A stretch of DNA of 64,000 nt, taken from the NCBI GenBank assembly GCA_963764665.1, contig CAVXTL010000016.1, positions 3,208-67,207 on the forward strand. The letters are read 5' to 3'. The notes beneath the pieces are model-generated. The model worked only from the letters and a program-made list of their open reading frames with translations, ran no database searches and was not told the DNA's origin. The stretch's first letter is position 1. Every line of letters begins with the position of its first letter. Positions 24,558 to 33,463 of this stretch are shown in pieces. A program made the position numbers and the translations under genes. The stretch comes from JACVRW01 sp963764665 (lineage in GTDB: Bacteria > Actinomycetota > Thermoleophilia > Solirubrobacterales > Thermoleophilaceae).

Positions 24558-24649
24558 CCCCCGAACCCGCGGTACCCCCGTGCACGGCGCGGTGAGAAGC
24601 ACGATGATGCCTGAGTGCTCGGGGAAAAGGTTCAAGTGGACGGGAGCGG

Positions 24650-27115
24650 TTGAGCACCCTTCGCTACCTCGAGGGCGTCGGGCTGTTGATCGTGACCGTG
24701 GGCCCGGTGGCGTTTGGCGCCCGCGAGCTGCGCCGGCGCCTCCTTCCCGGCTGGGCCGGAGCCCCGGCCTGGGTGGCCGACACGGTCCTCGCCGTCGCGA
24801 TCCTGATCGCGGTGGCCGAAGTGCTGGGCACGGCCGGCCTCCTCCAGCTGGCGCCGCTCGTGATCGCCTGCGTGGCGGCCGGCGCCGCCACGGCCGTGCT
24901 CGCCCGGCATGGCGGCGGCGGGGAGCGGCGGGGGCCGCTCCTCGCGCCCGCCGTTCCCACCGGCCGGCTCGGAATCGTCGCGGCCTGGGGCTCGGGGGCA
25001 CTGGTCCTCGCCCAGTGGAGCGCCCGCGTGGCCACCGAGTTCGACCGCGGGATGACCACGCCCGACACGATCTGGCAGCACCTCCCCGCGGCCGCGCGCT
25101 TCGTCCAGGACGGCTCCATCCGCGACCTCCAGTTCTTCGACCGCGAGCCGTTCACCGTCTTCTACCCCTTCCACTCCTCCCTGCTCCATGCCGAGGGGAT
25201 GCTGATCTTCGGCAGCGACGTCCTGTCGCCGGTGATCAACCTTGGCTGGCTCGGCTTCGCCCTGCTCGCCGCCTGGTGCGTCGGACGGCCGCGAGGCGTC
25301 GGGCCGGCCTGCGTCGTCGCGGTCGCGCTCGTGCTGGGCTCGCCGATCCTCGTGACCACCCAGGCCGGCGGCGCGTACACCGACGTCGTGGTGATCGCGC
25401 TCGTGCTCGCCTCGCTGGCGCTGCTCGCGAACGGCGGAGTGCGCGGGTCGCCGCTCGTGCTCGCCGGCGTCGCCGCCGGTCTCGCGCTCGGGACGAAGTT
25501 CACCCCGATCCCGACTGTCGCGGCCCTCAGCGTGGGCGTGATCGCCCTCGCGCCGAGGGGCCGGCGCCTGCGGACCGTGGGCGTGTGGGTGGCGGCCCTC
25601 GTGCTCGCCGGAGGCTTCTGGTACGGGCGCAACCTGATCCACACGGGCAGCCCGATGCCCGCCTACAAGATCGATCTCGGCTTCTACGCGTTCCCGGACG
25701 TGGAGCATCTCCTTGTCCCGCGCGAGACCGTGGCCTCCTACCTGGACGGCGCCGACACCCGGCGGGCGTTCGTCGAGCCCGCTCTGGAGGACAACTTCGG
25801 ACCGGCGTGGTGGGCGATCATCGCCCTGTCGCTGGCAGGCATGGTCGCCGGCCTGCTCAGCCGCGACGGTTTCGCCCGGATGCTGGCATTCACGGGCATC
25901 GTGAGCGTCGCCGCCTACCTGTTCAGCCCGCTCGTGCTGGGCACGGAGGGATTCCCCTATCTGCTCAAGTACAACGTCCGCTACGTCACGCTGGCCGTGG
26001 CGCTCGGGCTCGTGGCGCTGGCATGCCGGCCCGGGCTGGGAAGAGGGGCGCCCGGCGCGGCGATCCTGGGCGGTCTCGTGGCGCTCCTGGCCTTCACGCA
26101 GGCCGACGACACGCTCTGGCCCACGGCGCACTGGCAGACCGCCGTGGTGGTGGGCCCGGCGGCGCTCGCGCTCGCCGCGCTGCTCGGCTGGCTCGGCAAG
26201 CGACGGCGCCGGCCAGCCCTCGCCGTCGGGGCGGTGCTGTTCCTCTTGCTGGCGGCCGGCGGAGCTCTCGTCCACCGGGACTACCTGCGCGACCGCTACA
26301 CGCGCGCCGCCGCGCTGCGCTTCAAGCTGTCTCCCGTCGGCGGCTTCTGGGAGTGGGCGCGGAACGTGCACGGCGCCCGCATCGCGATGGCCGGCGACTA
26401 TCTGACCTACCCGCTGTACGGGCGCGACCTCTCGAACCGGGTGGACTACGTGGGCCATCGCGGTCCCCACGGCGCGTTCCTGCCGATCGACACGTGCCCG
26501 GAGTGGCGCCGGAACCTCAACGCGGGGCACTTCCAGTACGTGGTCACGACGCGCCTGCCCGAGGATCTCGAGGGCGCGCCGCCCGCGGACCGCTGGACGC
26601 GCTCCGACCCGGCAGCCACGCCGATCGCGACGAACGCGGTCGCGGACGCGGGGCACGCGGCGCTCTTCCGCATCGACGGGTCATTCGATCCGGGCGCATG
26701 TCCCAAGCCGCGACTCGCGCTCGTGGGCGGCGGCGATGGCCGCCTGATCCGCCTCTCCTCCGGTGCCGAGATCCCGATCCGGCCGGACGCGGTGACCGGG
26801 TTCGTGGAGTCGGTCACTGCCCCGTCGGGCAGCGTTCAGGTAAGCGGGTGGGCCGCCGACGGGAAGCTGCGCAGCCCGGCCCGGCGCATCCTGGTTCTCG
26901 ACGGCGGGCGGGTGCTGGCCGCCGGCGTCCCGACGCTCGACCGGCCTGACGTAGCCGGCAGCATCGGGCCGGGCGCCGGGCGCTCCGGGTTCCGCATCGT
27001 GTTCGAGGACCCGCGCACCACAAAGCTCACCGAACCCGGGCGACTGCGGGTGTTCGCGCTGACCGACCAAGCCGCCTCGGAGCTCCCGCGGCTCGACCAG
27101 GAGCCAGGCGGCTAG
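24650..27115 (+). CDS. large multi-span membrane protein, probable GT-C glycosyltransferase
   Basis: 821 aa. About twelve hydrophobic spans in residues 1-530, including an early loop RVATEFDRGMTTPDTIWQHL, then a roughly 270-residue extracytoplasmic C terminus with beta-rich segments (GSVQVSGWAADGKLRSPARR). The layout matches actinobacterial GT-C or YfhO-like membrane glycosyltransferases, but no specific family is certain. TTG start at 24650 after GGGAG. The stop codon lies in a CTAG shared with the convergent sulfite-oxidase-like gene. Confidence 0.68.
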   Translation: MSTLRYLEGVGLLIVTVGPVAFGARELRRRLLPGWAGAPAWVADTVLAVAILIAVAEVLGTAGLLQLAPLVIACVAAGAATAVLARHGGGGERRGPLLAPAVPTGRLGIVAAWGSGALVLAQWSARVATEFDRGMTTPDTIWQHLPAAARFVQDGSIRDLQFFDREPFTVFYPFHSSLLHAEGMLIFGSDVLSPVINLGWLGFALLAAWCVGRPRGVGPACVVAVALVLGSPILVTTQAGGAYTDVVVIALVLASLALLANGGVRGSPLVLAGVAAGLALGTKFTPIPTVAALSVGVIALAPRGRRLRTVGVWVAALVLAGGFWYGRNLIHTGSPMPAYKIDLGFYAFPDVEHLLVPRETVASYLDGADTRRAFVEPALEDNFGPAWWAIIALSLAGMVAGLLSRDGFARMLAFTGIVSVAAYLFSPLVLGTEGFPYLLKYNVRYVTLAVALGLVALACRPGLGRGAPGAAILGGLVALLAFTQADDTLWPTAHWQTAVVVGPAALALAALLGWLGKRRRRPALAVGAVLFLLLAAGGALVHRDYLRDRYTRAAALRFKLSPVGGFWEWARNVHGARIAMAGDYLTYPLYGRDLSNRVDYVGHRGPHGAFLPIDTCPEWRRNLNAGHFQYVVTTRLPEDLEGAPPADRWTRSDPAATPIATNAVADAGHAALFRIDGSFDPGACPKPRLALVGGGDGRLIRLSSGAEIPIRPDAVTGFVESVTAPSGSVQVSGWAADGKLRSPARRILVLDGGRVLAAGVPTLDRPDVAGSIGPGAGRSGFRIVFEDPRTTKLTEPGRLRVFALTDQAASELPRLDQEPGG

Positions 27116-28194
27116 GCCACACTGACCGTGATCCGCTCCACCGCGTTGTTCACGTAGCCCTTCAGGTTCCAGCGCGGATCGAGCGGCTGCACGTTGCCGG
27201 CGGAGTCGGTGGCCCGTGAGCAGACCTCGTGGGTGCCCTCGGGCGCTTGCCAGTCGAACGTCCACATGAGCCACGCCGCCTCCGACACCGGCTCGCCGAG
27301 CTCGGCATCGCCGAAGGTCGCGCCGCCGTCGACACTCACCTCGACCCGCGTGATCTCGCCCTGCCCGGACCAGGCGCGCCCGCGGAGCTCGACCGGGCCC
27401 GGCTCCAGCGAGCGCTCGCGGCTCAAGAACTCCGGCACTCCCGGAGGAACGAGGAGCGAGCGCGGCAGCATCCTGGACACCGGCGCGCCCGGCGCGCCGT
27501 TCTCGTCGTAGAGCCGGTAGGCCACAGAGTTCTGGTACCCGTCGAATGGCTCCGCGAGCGCGGTCACGCGGGTCAGCCACTTGACGTTCGTCATGCCGTA
27601 CCACTGCGGCACCACGAGCCGCAACGGGAAGCCGTGCTGGGGCGGCAGCGGCTCGCCGTTCATCTCGTATGCGAGCAGGGCGCCGGATTCGAGCGCGTCC
27701 TCGATCGACAGGCTGCGGGCGTACGCCTGTTGCGTGCCGCCCTCGACCCCGCGGTCGAGTCCGGTGAAGAGCACCTCCGGCGCGGCCTCTGCGACCCCGG
27801 CCTCCTCGAGCACTCCTCTGAGGGGCGTTCCGCCCCACTCGGCGGTGCCCACGGCCTCCGTGAGCCAGGGCTGGCTCAGCGGCCGCGGCGCGAGCAGGGC
27901 CCGTCCGTTGCCGGCGCACTCGAACGTCACTGGCAGCGTCACCTTCGGCAGGGCCCGGAGGGCGTCCAGGTCGAACGAGAGCGGCCGCTCCACCTCGCCG
28001 TCCACCTCGAGGCGGAAGTCCGCCGGGTCGACCGCGGGAATGTCGTAGTGGATCAACAGGTAGTGAAGCCCCGCGGGTGTGATCGGGTCCCGCAGCGCCT
28101 CGAGCGGCAGCCCGTGGTTGCGGGCGGCGAGGCGGAGCTCCTCGGGCGTGATCTGATCGGAGGCGATCGTTCCGGTCGGCGGTGGGTCCGTCAT
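27112..28194 (-). CDS. sulfite oxidase-like molybdopterin protein (soluble)
   Basis: 360-aa member of the sulfite oxidase family. Residues 40-260 form the Mo-cofactor domain with TFECAGNGR, where Cys93 would bind molybdenum, then LLAYEMNGEPLPPQHGFPLRLVVPQWYG and NVKWLTRV; residues about 265-360 are the Ig-like dimerisation domain (RVEVSVDGGATF, ATDSAGNVQP). There is no signal peptide or haem domain, so it is cytoplasmic or needs a separate electron partner. The start at 28194 lies 7 nt from a TAGCAT box. The F420-type gene upstream on the same strand ends 11 nt before it, so the two may be co-transcribed. Confidence 0.88.
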   Translation of the reverse strand: MTDPPPTGTIASDQITPEELRLAARNHGLPLEALRDPITPAGLHYLLIHYDIPAVDPADFRLEVDGEVERPLSFDLDALRALPKVTLPVTFECAGNGRALLAPRPLSQPWLTEAVGTAEWGGTPLRGVLEEAGVAEAAPEVLFTGLDRGVEGGTQQAYARSLSIEDALESGALLAYEMNGEPLPPQHGFPLRLVVPQWYGMTNVKWLTRVTALAEPFDGYQNSVAYRLYDENGAPGAPVSRMLPRSLLVPPGVPEFLSRERSLEPGPVELRGRAWSGQGEITRVEVSVDGGATFGDAELGEPVSEAAWLMWTFDWQAPEGTHEVCSRATDSAGNVQPLDPRWNLKGYVNNAVERITVSVA

Positions 28195-28201
28195 CGCGGG
28201 G

Positions 28202-28207
28202 ATGCTA
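28202..28207 (-). promoter_or_regulatory. TAGCAT -10-like box before sulfite oxidase-like gene
   Basis: TAnnnT hexamer 7 nt before the ATG at 28194; it overlaps the last codon and stop of the upstream nitroreductase-family gene. Confidence 0.4.
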
Positions 28208-28633
28208 GGCCCCCGCCGGATCAAGGTCCACGCGCACGACCAGGAGGTCGGTGCCCATCAGCCGCACGGTGGCCACGTTGACCGTCGAGCGCCTGCGAGT
28301 GCGCGCGATCGCATCCAGCCGCTGCCGCGGATCGTCATCCGGAAGCGTCCGAGCCGTCCCCGCGAGCCAGCGCCGCCCGATTCGGATGCGCACCCGCGGG
28401 TTCGCCTCGATGTTCAGCACATAGGCGGCGCGGCGGCCGTGCTCGGCGACGATCCAGAACACATCCCCGTCGAGCCCGTCGGTGACCGGGTTCTGACGAA
28501 CCCGGCCGGACTTCCTCCCCACGGTCTCGAGAATCGCGGTACCCGGCACCGGAACACCAAGCCGAAACAGCGTCCGCACCAACGGATTGAACGCGTACTT
28601 GGCAAGGCTCGTGGCGAACCATCGCTTGCTCAC
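28205..28633 (-). CDS. deazaflavin (F420)-dependent nitroreductase family protein
   Basis: 142-aa split-barrel protein of the DUF385/Ddn family: FNPLVRTLFRLGVPVPGTAILETVGRKSGRVRQNPVTDG at the N terminus, then VFWIVAEHGRRAAYVLNIEANPRVRIRIG. Members bind F420 and reduce quinones or nitro compounds. This supports an actinobacterial host that makes F420. The start is the GTG at 28633 (MSKRWFATSL); the frame is open further upstream but without family similarity. Confidence 0.83.
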   Translation of the reverse strand: MSKRWFATSLAKYAFNPLVRTLFRLGVPVPGTAILETVGRKSGRVRQNPVTDGLDGDVFWIVAEHGRRAAYVLNIEANPRVRIRIGRRWLAGTARTLPDDDPRQRLDAIARTRRRSTVNVATVRLMGTDLLVVRVDLDPAGA

Positions 28634-28663
28634 ATCCCGAAGTGTGCCGTTCCTGCCGTGGAA

Positions 28664-28709
28664 GGGCGGCGACGGCTGACGCCGGAGCGCAAGCCCGACC
28701 CCTGGGCCC
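28664..28709 (+). repeat. dispersed repeat B, short copy
   Basis: Contains GGGCGGCGACGGCTG directly followed by ACGCCGGAGCGCAAGCCC, two blocks that are separated by about 45 nt in the copy at 48510-48592. It sits between the F420-type gene and the Glf-like gene in a gap of 86 nt. Confidence 0.7.
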
Positions 28710-28719
28710 CGAGAACCGA

Positions 28720-30243
28720 CTACGAGTGCAGGGGCTCCTTCATCGAGTCCGTCTCCGGAGCCTCGATGTAGGGCTGCTGCTCGTCCTGGTTCTCCTCCTC
28801 GTGATACGCCGACTCGGCGTTCACGGCCCAGATGTCGTGCTCGGTGCCCTTGACGAGGTTGTCCACCGCGCGCATGGCGGTGAGCATCGAGTGATCCGAG
28901 TTGTTGTAGCGGTGGAGCCCGTTCCGGCCGACCTGGATGAAGTTGTCGAGGCCGTCGAGCCACGAGCGGATCGCGTGCACGCGCTCGGAGTAGTCGGCGT
29001 CGTACATCGGGTACGCCTTGGGCACGCGGACGACGAAGCCGAACTCGAGCTGCTCCTTGCGGGCGAGGCCGAGCTGCTCCAGCTCACGCATTCCGAGGTC
29101 GATGAGCTTGTCGTCGTCCATCTCCCACATCTTGTCGCCGGCGAAGCAGAAGAACTCGAGGCCGACGCAGGCCTTGCTCGGGTCGGGCACCATCCACGGG
29201 CTCCAGGAGCGGAAGTTCTGGATCCGGCCGACGTTGACCTTCGGGTCGTGGATGTAGATCCAGTTGTCCGGGAAGAGATCCTCCCCGTCGAGCACCACCG
29301 AGACGGTGAGGAAGTCGCGGTACCGGAGCCCGCGCGCGGCCGCCATCACCTCGTGCTTGGGCGCCGGATCGGCCATGCCCACCGTGTTGCGCAGCGGCAG
29401 CGAGGAGATGACCGCCGAGGGCTCGAACGACGTGCCGTCGCTCACGTGCACGCGCACGCACTTGGAGCCGTCGAACTCGAGCCGGGTGACGCGGTGGTTG
29501 AGCAGGACCTTCCCACCGATCTGCTCGATGTCGGTGGTCATCTGCTCCCACATCTGCCCGGGGCCGTAGCGCGGGTAGTTGAACTCGGAGATGAGGCTCG
29601 TGACCTTGTCGCCGCGGTTGCCGAAGAACGCAGACCAGGCGGCGCGGAAGAACGACAGGTTCTTGATCCGCTGGGCGGCCCAGTCGGCTCGGATCTCGGA
29701 CGTGGGCACGCCCCAGACCTTCTCGGTGTAGGACTTGAAGAACTGGTTGAAGAGGAACTTGCCGAAGCGGTTCGAGACCCACTCCTCGTAGGTCTCCTCC
29801 TTGCCCTTCGGCTTGACGGCGGCCCAGAGATAGGAGAGCAGCGCCCTGGTCAGGTCGATCGGGCCGAGCTTCTTCATCACGTCCGGGCCGCGCAGCGGGT
29901 AGTCGAGGAACTTGGCCTCGCCGTGGCGGTCGCGCCAGTAGATGCGCGACATGCGCGGACGCTTGAGGAACTCCTCCTTCATGATCTCGTGCCAGAGGTC
30001 GTCGACCTCCTGGACCTTGGTGAAGAAGCGGTGTCCGCCCAGGTCGAAGCGGTAGCCGTCCCGGACCGCCGTCTTGGCGATCCCGCCCACCTGGTCCTCG
30101 GCCTCGAGGATCACCACGGGCAGTCCCTGCTTCGACAGGAGGTATCCGGCGGTCAGGCCGGCTGGCCCCGCGCCGAGGATGACCGTCGGCTTGGTACGGA
30201 GCTCGGGGTTGGCAAGCTGGGGCTGTCGGCTGTCGTGGCTCAT
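28720..30243 (-). CDS. Glf-like FAD-dependent oxidoreductase
   Basis: 507-aa flavoprotein with an N-terminal Rossmann motif (VILGAGPAGLTAGYLL, Gly24-Gly29), the second FAD-contact VGGIAKT and the GGHRFF segment seen in UDP-galactopyranose mutase and related amine-oxidase-like proteins. Next to glycan genes such proteins act as nucleotide-sugar mutases or prenyl-sugar oxidoreductases; the exact reaction is not determined by the sequence. A charged C-terminal tail (EEENQDEQQP) follows the core. The ATG at 30243 overlaps the upstream GT gene by 4 nt. Confidence 0.82.
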   Translation of the reverse strand: MSHDSRQPQLANPELRTKPTVILGAGPAGLTAGYLLSKQGLPVVILEAEDQVGGIAKTAVRDGYRFDLGGHRFFTKVQEVDDLWHEIMKEEFLKRPRMSRIYWRDRHGEAKFLDYPLRGPDVMKKLGPIDLTRALLSYLWAAVKPKGKEETYEEWVSNRFGKFLFNQFFKSYTEKVWGVPTSEIRADWAAQRIKNLSFFRAAWSAFFGNRGDKVTSLISEFNYPRYGPGQMWEQMTTDIEQIGGKVLLNHRVTRLEFDGSKCVRVHVSDGTSFEPSAVISSLPLRNTVGMADPAPKHEVMAAARGLRYRDFLTVSVVLDGEDLFPDNWIYIHDPKVNVGRIQNFRSWSPWMVPDPSKACVGLEFFCFAGDKMWEMDDDKLIDLGMRELEQLGLARKEQLEFGFVVRVPKAYPMYDADYSERVHAIRSWLDGLDNFIQVGRNGLHRYNNSDHSMLTAMRAVDNLVKGTEHDIWAVNAESAYHEEENQDEQQPYIEAPETDSMKEPLHS

Positions 30244-31817
30244 CCGCTCTTTTCGTAGATAACTCCGCGCACTCCGATTCGCGTGGCCCGGCGGTAGAAG
30301 GGAGGCACGACGGCCACGCGCTCGAAGCGCTCGTCGCTCGCCAGCGCTCCGCCCCATTGGGCCGAGCGACGCCTCACGAGCTCGGTCCAGGGCGAGTCCC
30401 AGTCGTCCACCCGCGTAGTAACCGGATGCACGATGAGGACGCGACCGCCCGCGGGGAGCCTAGCAAGGAGCGGCTCCAGGTTTTTGGCGGTGGTGGCGTC
30501 CTTCATGCGGTCGTAGCCGTCGGTCCAGTCCATCACGCGGTCGTTCTTGACGGGCCCCATCGCGTTGGCGAACGTGAGCTTCGGCGCGCCCCCGAGGCGC
30601 TCGAGGTGGTACTCGAGCAGCGGCCCCTGCTCGGGTTGCATGGACAGCACGAGGTCGCCCTTGCGGAGCTCGGGCACCGACGCCACGCGCAGGTCCGCGG
30701 CGTTCGACTTGTTGGTGAGCCCGAACGTCCGCGGGATCGCCCAGATCCCGAGCACGATCACGAGGGCCACCAGCCCGAGCTTGCCGGCCCGGGCGAGCCC
30801 GACCGCGCTGACGAGCAGGAGCGGCCCGAGGATGACCCCGAGATAGCGGGTCGTCCACGCCGGCGAGACCTGGGACACGATCCATGCGACCGCGAGCGTG
30901 GCCAGCGGCACGAGCAGCCCCGCGATCACGGCGCTGCGCTCCCTGTCGTCCACGCGCCGCTGGAGGATCACCGCTATCCCCGAGCCGCCGGCGAGCAGGA
31001 GCGCCACGGTGGGCGTGCCGCCGCCGAGGAGCCCCTTCGAGATCTGCACGGGCGCGCCGAAGTTGGGCGCGTTCAGCCAGGGGGCGCCGGTGTGCTGGAT
31101 CTGGTGCAGCAGCGTGGGCACCCAGGGCAGGTAGAGGACACCGACGCATCCGAACCCGATCAGGGCGTCACGCACGAACGCGCGGCGGTCCGCAGACACG
31201 TACCAGCAGGGCACGAGCGCGACTAGCGACCCGGCGGCCATGAAGAGCCCCCAGTTGTGGGTGTACACGAGCAGGGCGAGGAAGATCACGAACGCCGGCA
31301 GGTATGAGCGCCGGCGGAAGGCGAACACGTGCAGGAAGGCCGCGGCCGTGAGCAGCGAGAGCAGCAGCATGAGCGAGTACATGCGCGTCTCCTGGGCGTA
31401 GTTCGTGAGGAAGGGGTTGACCGCGCAGAGCGCGGCGCAGATCAGGCCGGCGCGCCGTCCGAAGAGGCTCCAGCCGGCCCACATACCGCCGGGGATCGTG
31501 AGCAGCGCGATCACCATCGAGAGGCTCTGCGTGTCGGCGGGGCCGTCGCCGAACACGTCGATCCAGACCGACAGCAGCATGTAGTAGAGCGGCGGCGAGC
31601 CGTCGACCCGGAGCACGCCGGGGATGTCGAACAGCGGCTGGGAGGCGATCCCGATCGACAGCCCTTCGTCCATCCAGAGCGACTCGCCCAGCGACTTGGT
31701 GCGCAGGTACAGCGAGGCCGCGAACAGGACGAAGAGCACTGCCGCAGGGACGAGCAGACCCGTGGAAAGCGGGCCTACGCTCGGAAGGGCACGGGCGCGG
31801 GACGCGACGCTTGCCAC
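30240..31817 (-). CDS. multi-span membrane glycosyltransferase (GT39/PMT-2-like)
   Basis: 525 aa with about ten spans up to residue 360 and a soluble C-terminal domain. The first extracytoplasmic loop TKSLGESLWMDEGLSIGI has the acidic motif of GT-C enzymes, and GSPPLYYMLLSVW plus NYAQETRMYSLMLLLSLL are typical of the PMT-2 family. It should transfer a sugar from a polyprenyl-phosphate donor outside the membrane. GTG start at 31817, 6 nt after a TACGAT box. Confidence 0.82.
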   Translation of the reverse strand: MASVASRARALPSVGPLSTGLLVPAAVLFVLFAASLYLRTKSLGESLWMDEGLSIGIASQPLFDIPGVLRVDGSPPLYYMLLSVWIDVFGDGPADTQSLSMVIALLTIPGGMWAGWSLFGRRAGLICAALCAVNPFLTNYAQETRMYSLMLLLSLLTAAAFLHVFAFRRRSYLPAFVIFLALLVYTHNWGLFMAAGSLVALVPCWYVSADRRAFVRDALIGFGCVGVLYLPWVPTLLHQIQHTGAPWLNAPNFGAPVQISKGLLGGGTPTVALLLAGGSGIAVILQRRVDDRERSAVIAGLLVPLATLAVAWIVSQVSPAWTTRYLGVILGPLLLVSAVGLARAGKLGLVALVIVLGIWAIPRTFGLTNKSNAADLRVASVPELRKGDLVLSMQPEQGPLLEYHLERLGGAPKLTFANAMGPVKNDRVMDWTDGYDRMKDATTAKNLEPLLARLPAGGRVLIVHPVTTRVDDWDSPWTELVRRRSAQWGGALASDERFERVAVVPPFYRRATRIGVRGVIYEKSG

Positions 31818-31823
31818 CGGGCG

Positions 31824-31829
31824 ATCGTA
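31824..31829 (-). promoter_or_regulatory. TACGAT -10-like box before GT-C gene
   Basis: TAnnnT hexamer exactly 6 nt before the GTG at 31817, close to the -10 consensus; it lies in the 47-nt gap after the next membrane protein gene. Confidence 0.5.
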
Positions 31830-31864
31830 GTGATTCGTGCGGGCGTTTCGGCGCCCGGCGCGGG

Positions 31865-33451
31865 TCAGGCCGGCGGCGGCGGAGCCGTCGGAGCGTCCCG
31901 CCCCGCACGCGGACACGCGGCTCCCCCGGGCACCTGCGGCGCGGTGAGCAGACGCCACTTGCCCTTGGTGGCCACGAGGCGGAAGCGGTCGTCGGTCGGC
32001 TTGACCACGAGCGGGCCGTCGGGCACCGTCCGGGTGCGGAACACCGCGCCCGGCGCGGGCGTGACGATCGACCCGACCTGGATTCCGTGGAGGTGGAGGT
32101 GGTAGGCCACCAGCTGCGTCTGGAACGGGCCGCTGAATGCCTGGCCGCACGCCACGATGCGGTCGCGCCCGCCCGCCTGCTCGATCAGGCCCTTCAGGTC
32201 GTGCCACAGCTGGGCCTCGTGGCGAAGCCCCCCGGACACCCTTCCGGTGTTGTCGGCCTTCTCGACGATGAACGGTGAGAAGATCGCCAGCGAGACGAAG
32301 AAGGCCCCCGCCGCGGTGAGCGCGCCGGCGCGCTCGTCCTTGAACGCGCGCGCGCCGAGCCAGCCCACTCCCTGGAGAACCCGCGCGGCGCCCAGTCCGC
32401 CGAGCACGCACACGCCCGCGGTGGTCACGATCAGGTAGCGCTGGTTGCCGGCGAACCCTGCCTCGGTCATCCCGGCCACGAGCGCGAACCAGCCGAACGA
32501 GCCGGCCGCGACGGCAAGGGTGAGCCCCTCGCGCCGGTGCTTGACCCACATGTAGAGCGCGTAGAGGAAGCCGATGATGATGCCGAGCTTCACCGGCGCG
32601 ATCACCACCTTGCGGAAGCGGCTGATCAGCTCGAGCGCGGGGTGCTCGGCGAAGGCCGCGCTGCCGGGGTTCGGGTTGTTGGCCCGGGCGCCGGCCCGGA
32701 AGGGGTCGCCGGAGCCCCACCACTCGGGCAGGAACCAGAGCGCGGGAACGAGTGCCGCCAGCATCACTAGGCGCGTGCGCAGCCACGGCTCGGCGAACCA
32801 GAGCCAGAGCCCGTAGAGCCCGAGGAACGGCCAGACCTCGGGGCGCAGCAGCGCGCCCGCGAAGGCCAGGTAGAGAGCGTGGTCGCGCCGCCCGTCAAGG
32901 TGCCGCTCGAAGGCCCAGAGCACGAGCGCCGCGAGCAGCGCCTCCGAGTTCCCGAGCGCCGCGTCGCGCACGAACTTGAAGCTCGAGAACAGCGCCAGCG
33001 CGGCGAAGGTCCCGGCCAGCACGCCGTACCAGCCGCCGCCTATCAGCCGGCGCGCCACCCGGTACGTCATCACGCACGCGAGCAGGCCTCCGGCCCGTGC
33101 CACGATCAGCCACAGGTAGGGCGCCACGTCGTCCCCGAACACCGAGAACGGCGTCGTGAAGAGGATCGGCAGCGGCTTCCAGGACGGGCCGCCCTCCGTC
33201 ACGAGGTCGAGGTGAGCGATCTCGCGGCCCCACATGATCCAGGCCCACGGGTCGTAGGTGGGCGTGGAGGGAGTGACCAGGCTGATGGCCGCCACCACGA
33301 GGCAGACAGCGATCAGCACGGGCATCGAGCCGCCCCAGCGGATGAGCTCGCGGACGAGGGCGGGCCTGCCGTCGCCGGGATCGGACCGCGGGCGGGCGGG
33401 GTCCGAGTCCCGCCGGCGCAGCGGACGCAGCTGTGCGGCGGGCGCCCGCAT
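31865..33451 (-). CDS. multi-span membrane protein, probable GT-C glycosyltransferase
   Basis: 528 aa with a short basic N terminus, about ten spans, and a C-terminal extracytoplasmic segment ending in a Pro/Ala-rich tail. The loop TPTYDPWAWIMWGREIAHLD and PFSVFGDDVAPYLWLIVARAGG resemble membrane mannosyltransferase-like proteins of actinobacteria. LGNSEALLAALVLWAFERHLDGR and LLRPEVWPFLGLYGL are conserved-looking cytoplasmic and membrane turns. The family assignment is inference from topology. The ATG is 6 nt after a TAGCCA box that spans the stop codon of the AglD-like gene. Confidence 0.68.
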   Translation of the reverse strand: MRAPAAQLRPLRRRDSDPARPRSDPGDGRPALVRELIRWGGSMPVLIAVCLVVAAISLVTPSTPTYDPWAWIMWGREIAHLDLVTEGGPSWKPLPILFTTPFSVFGDDVAPYLWLIVARAGGLLACVMTYRVARRLIGGGWYGVLAGTFAALALFSSFKFVRDAALGNSEALLAALVLWAFERHLDGRRDHALYLAFAGALLRPEVWPFLGLYGLWLWFAEPWLRTRLVMLAALVPALWFLPEWWGSGDPFRAGARANNPNPGSAAFAEHPALELISRFRKVVIAPVKLGIIIGFLYALYMWVKHRREGLTLAVAAGSFGWFALVAGMTEAGFAGNQRYLIVTTAGVCVLGGLGAARVLQGVGWLGARAFKDERAGALTAAGAFFVSLAIFSPFIVEKADNTGRVSGGLRHEAQLWHDLKGLIEQAGGRDRIVACGQAFSGPFQTQLVAYHLHLHGIQVGSIVTPAPGAVFRTRTVPDGPLVVKPTDDRFRLVATKGKWRLLTAPQVPGGAACPRAGRDAPTAPPPPA

Positions 33452-33457
33452 CAGGGG

Positions 33458-33463
33458 TGGCTA
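33458..33463 (-). promoter_or_regulatory. TAGCCA -10-like box before GT-C gene
   Basis: TAnnn-type hexamer 6 nt before the ATG at 33451, though its last base is A rather than T; it overlaps the TAG stop of the preceding gene, so it may be fortuitous. Confidence 0.3.
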
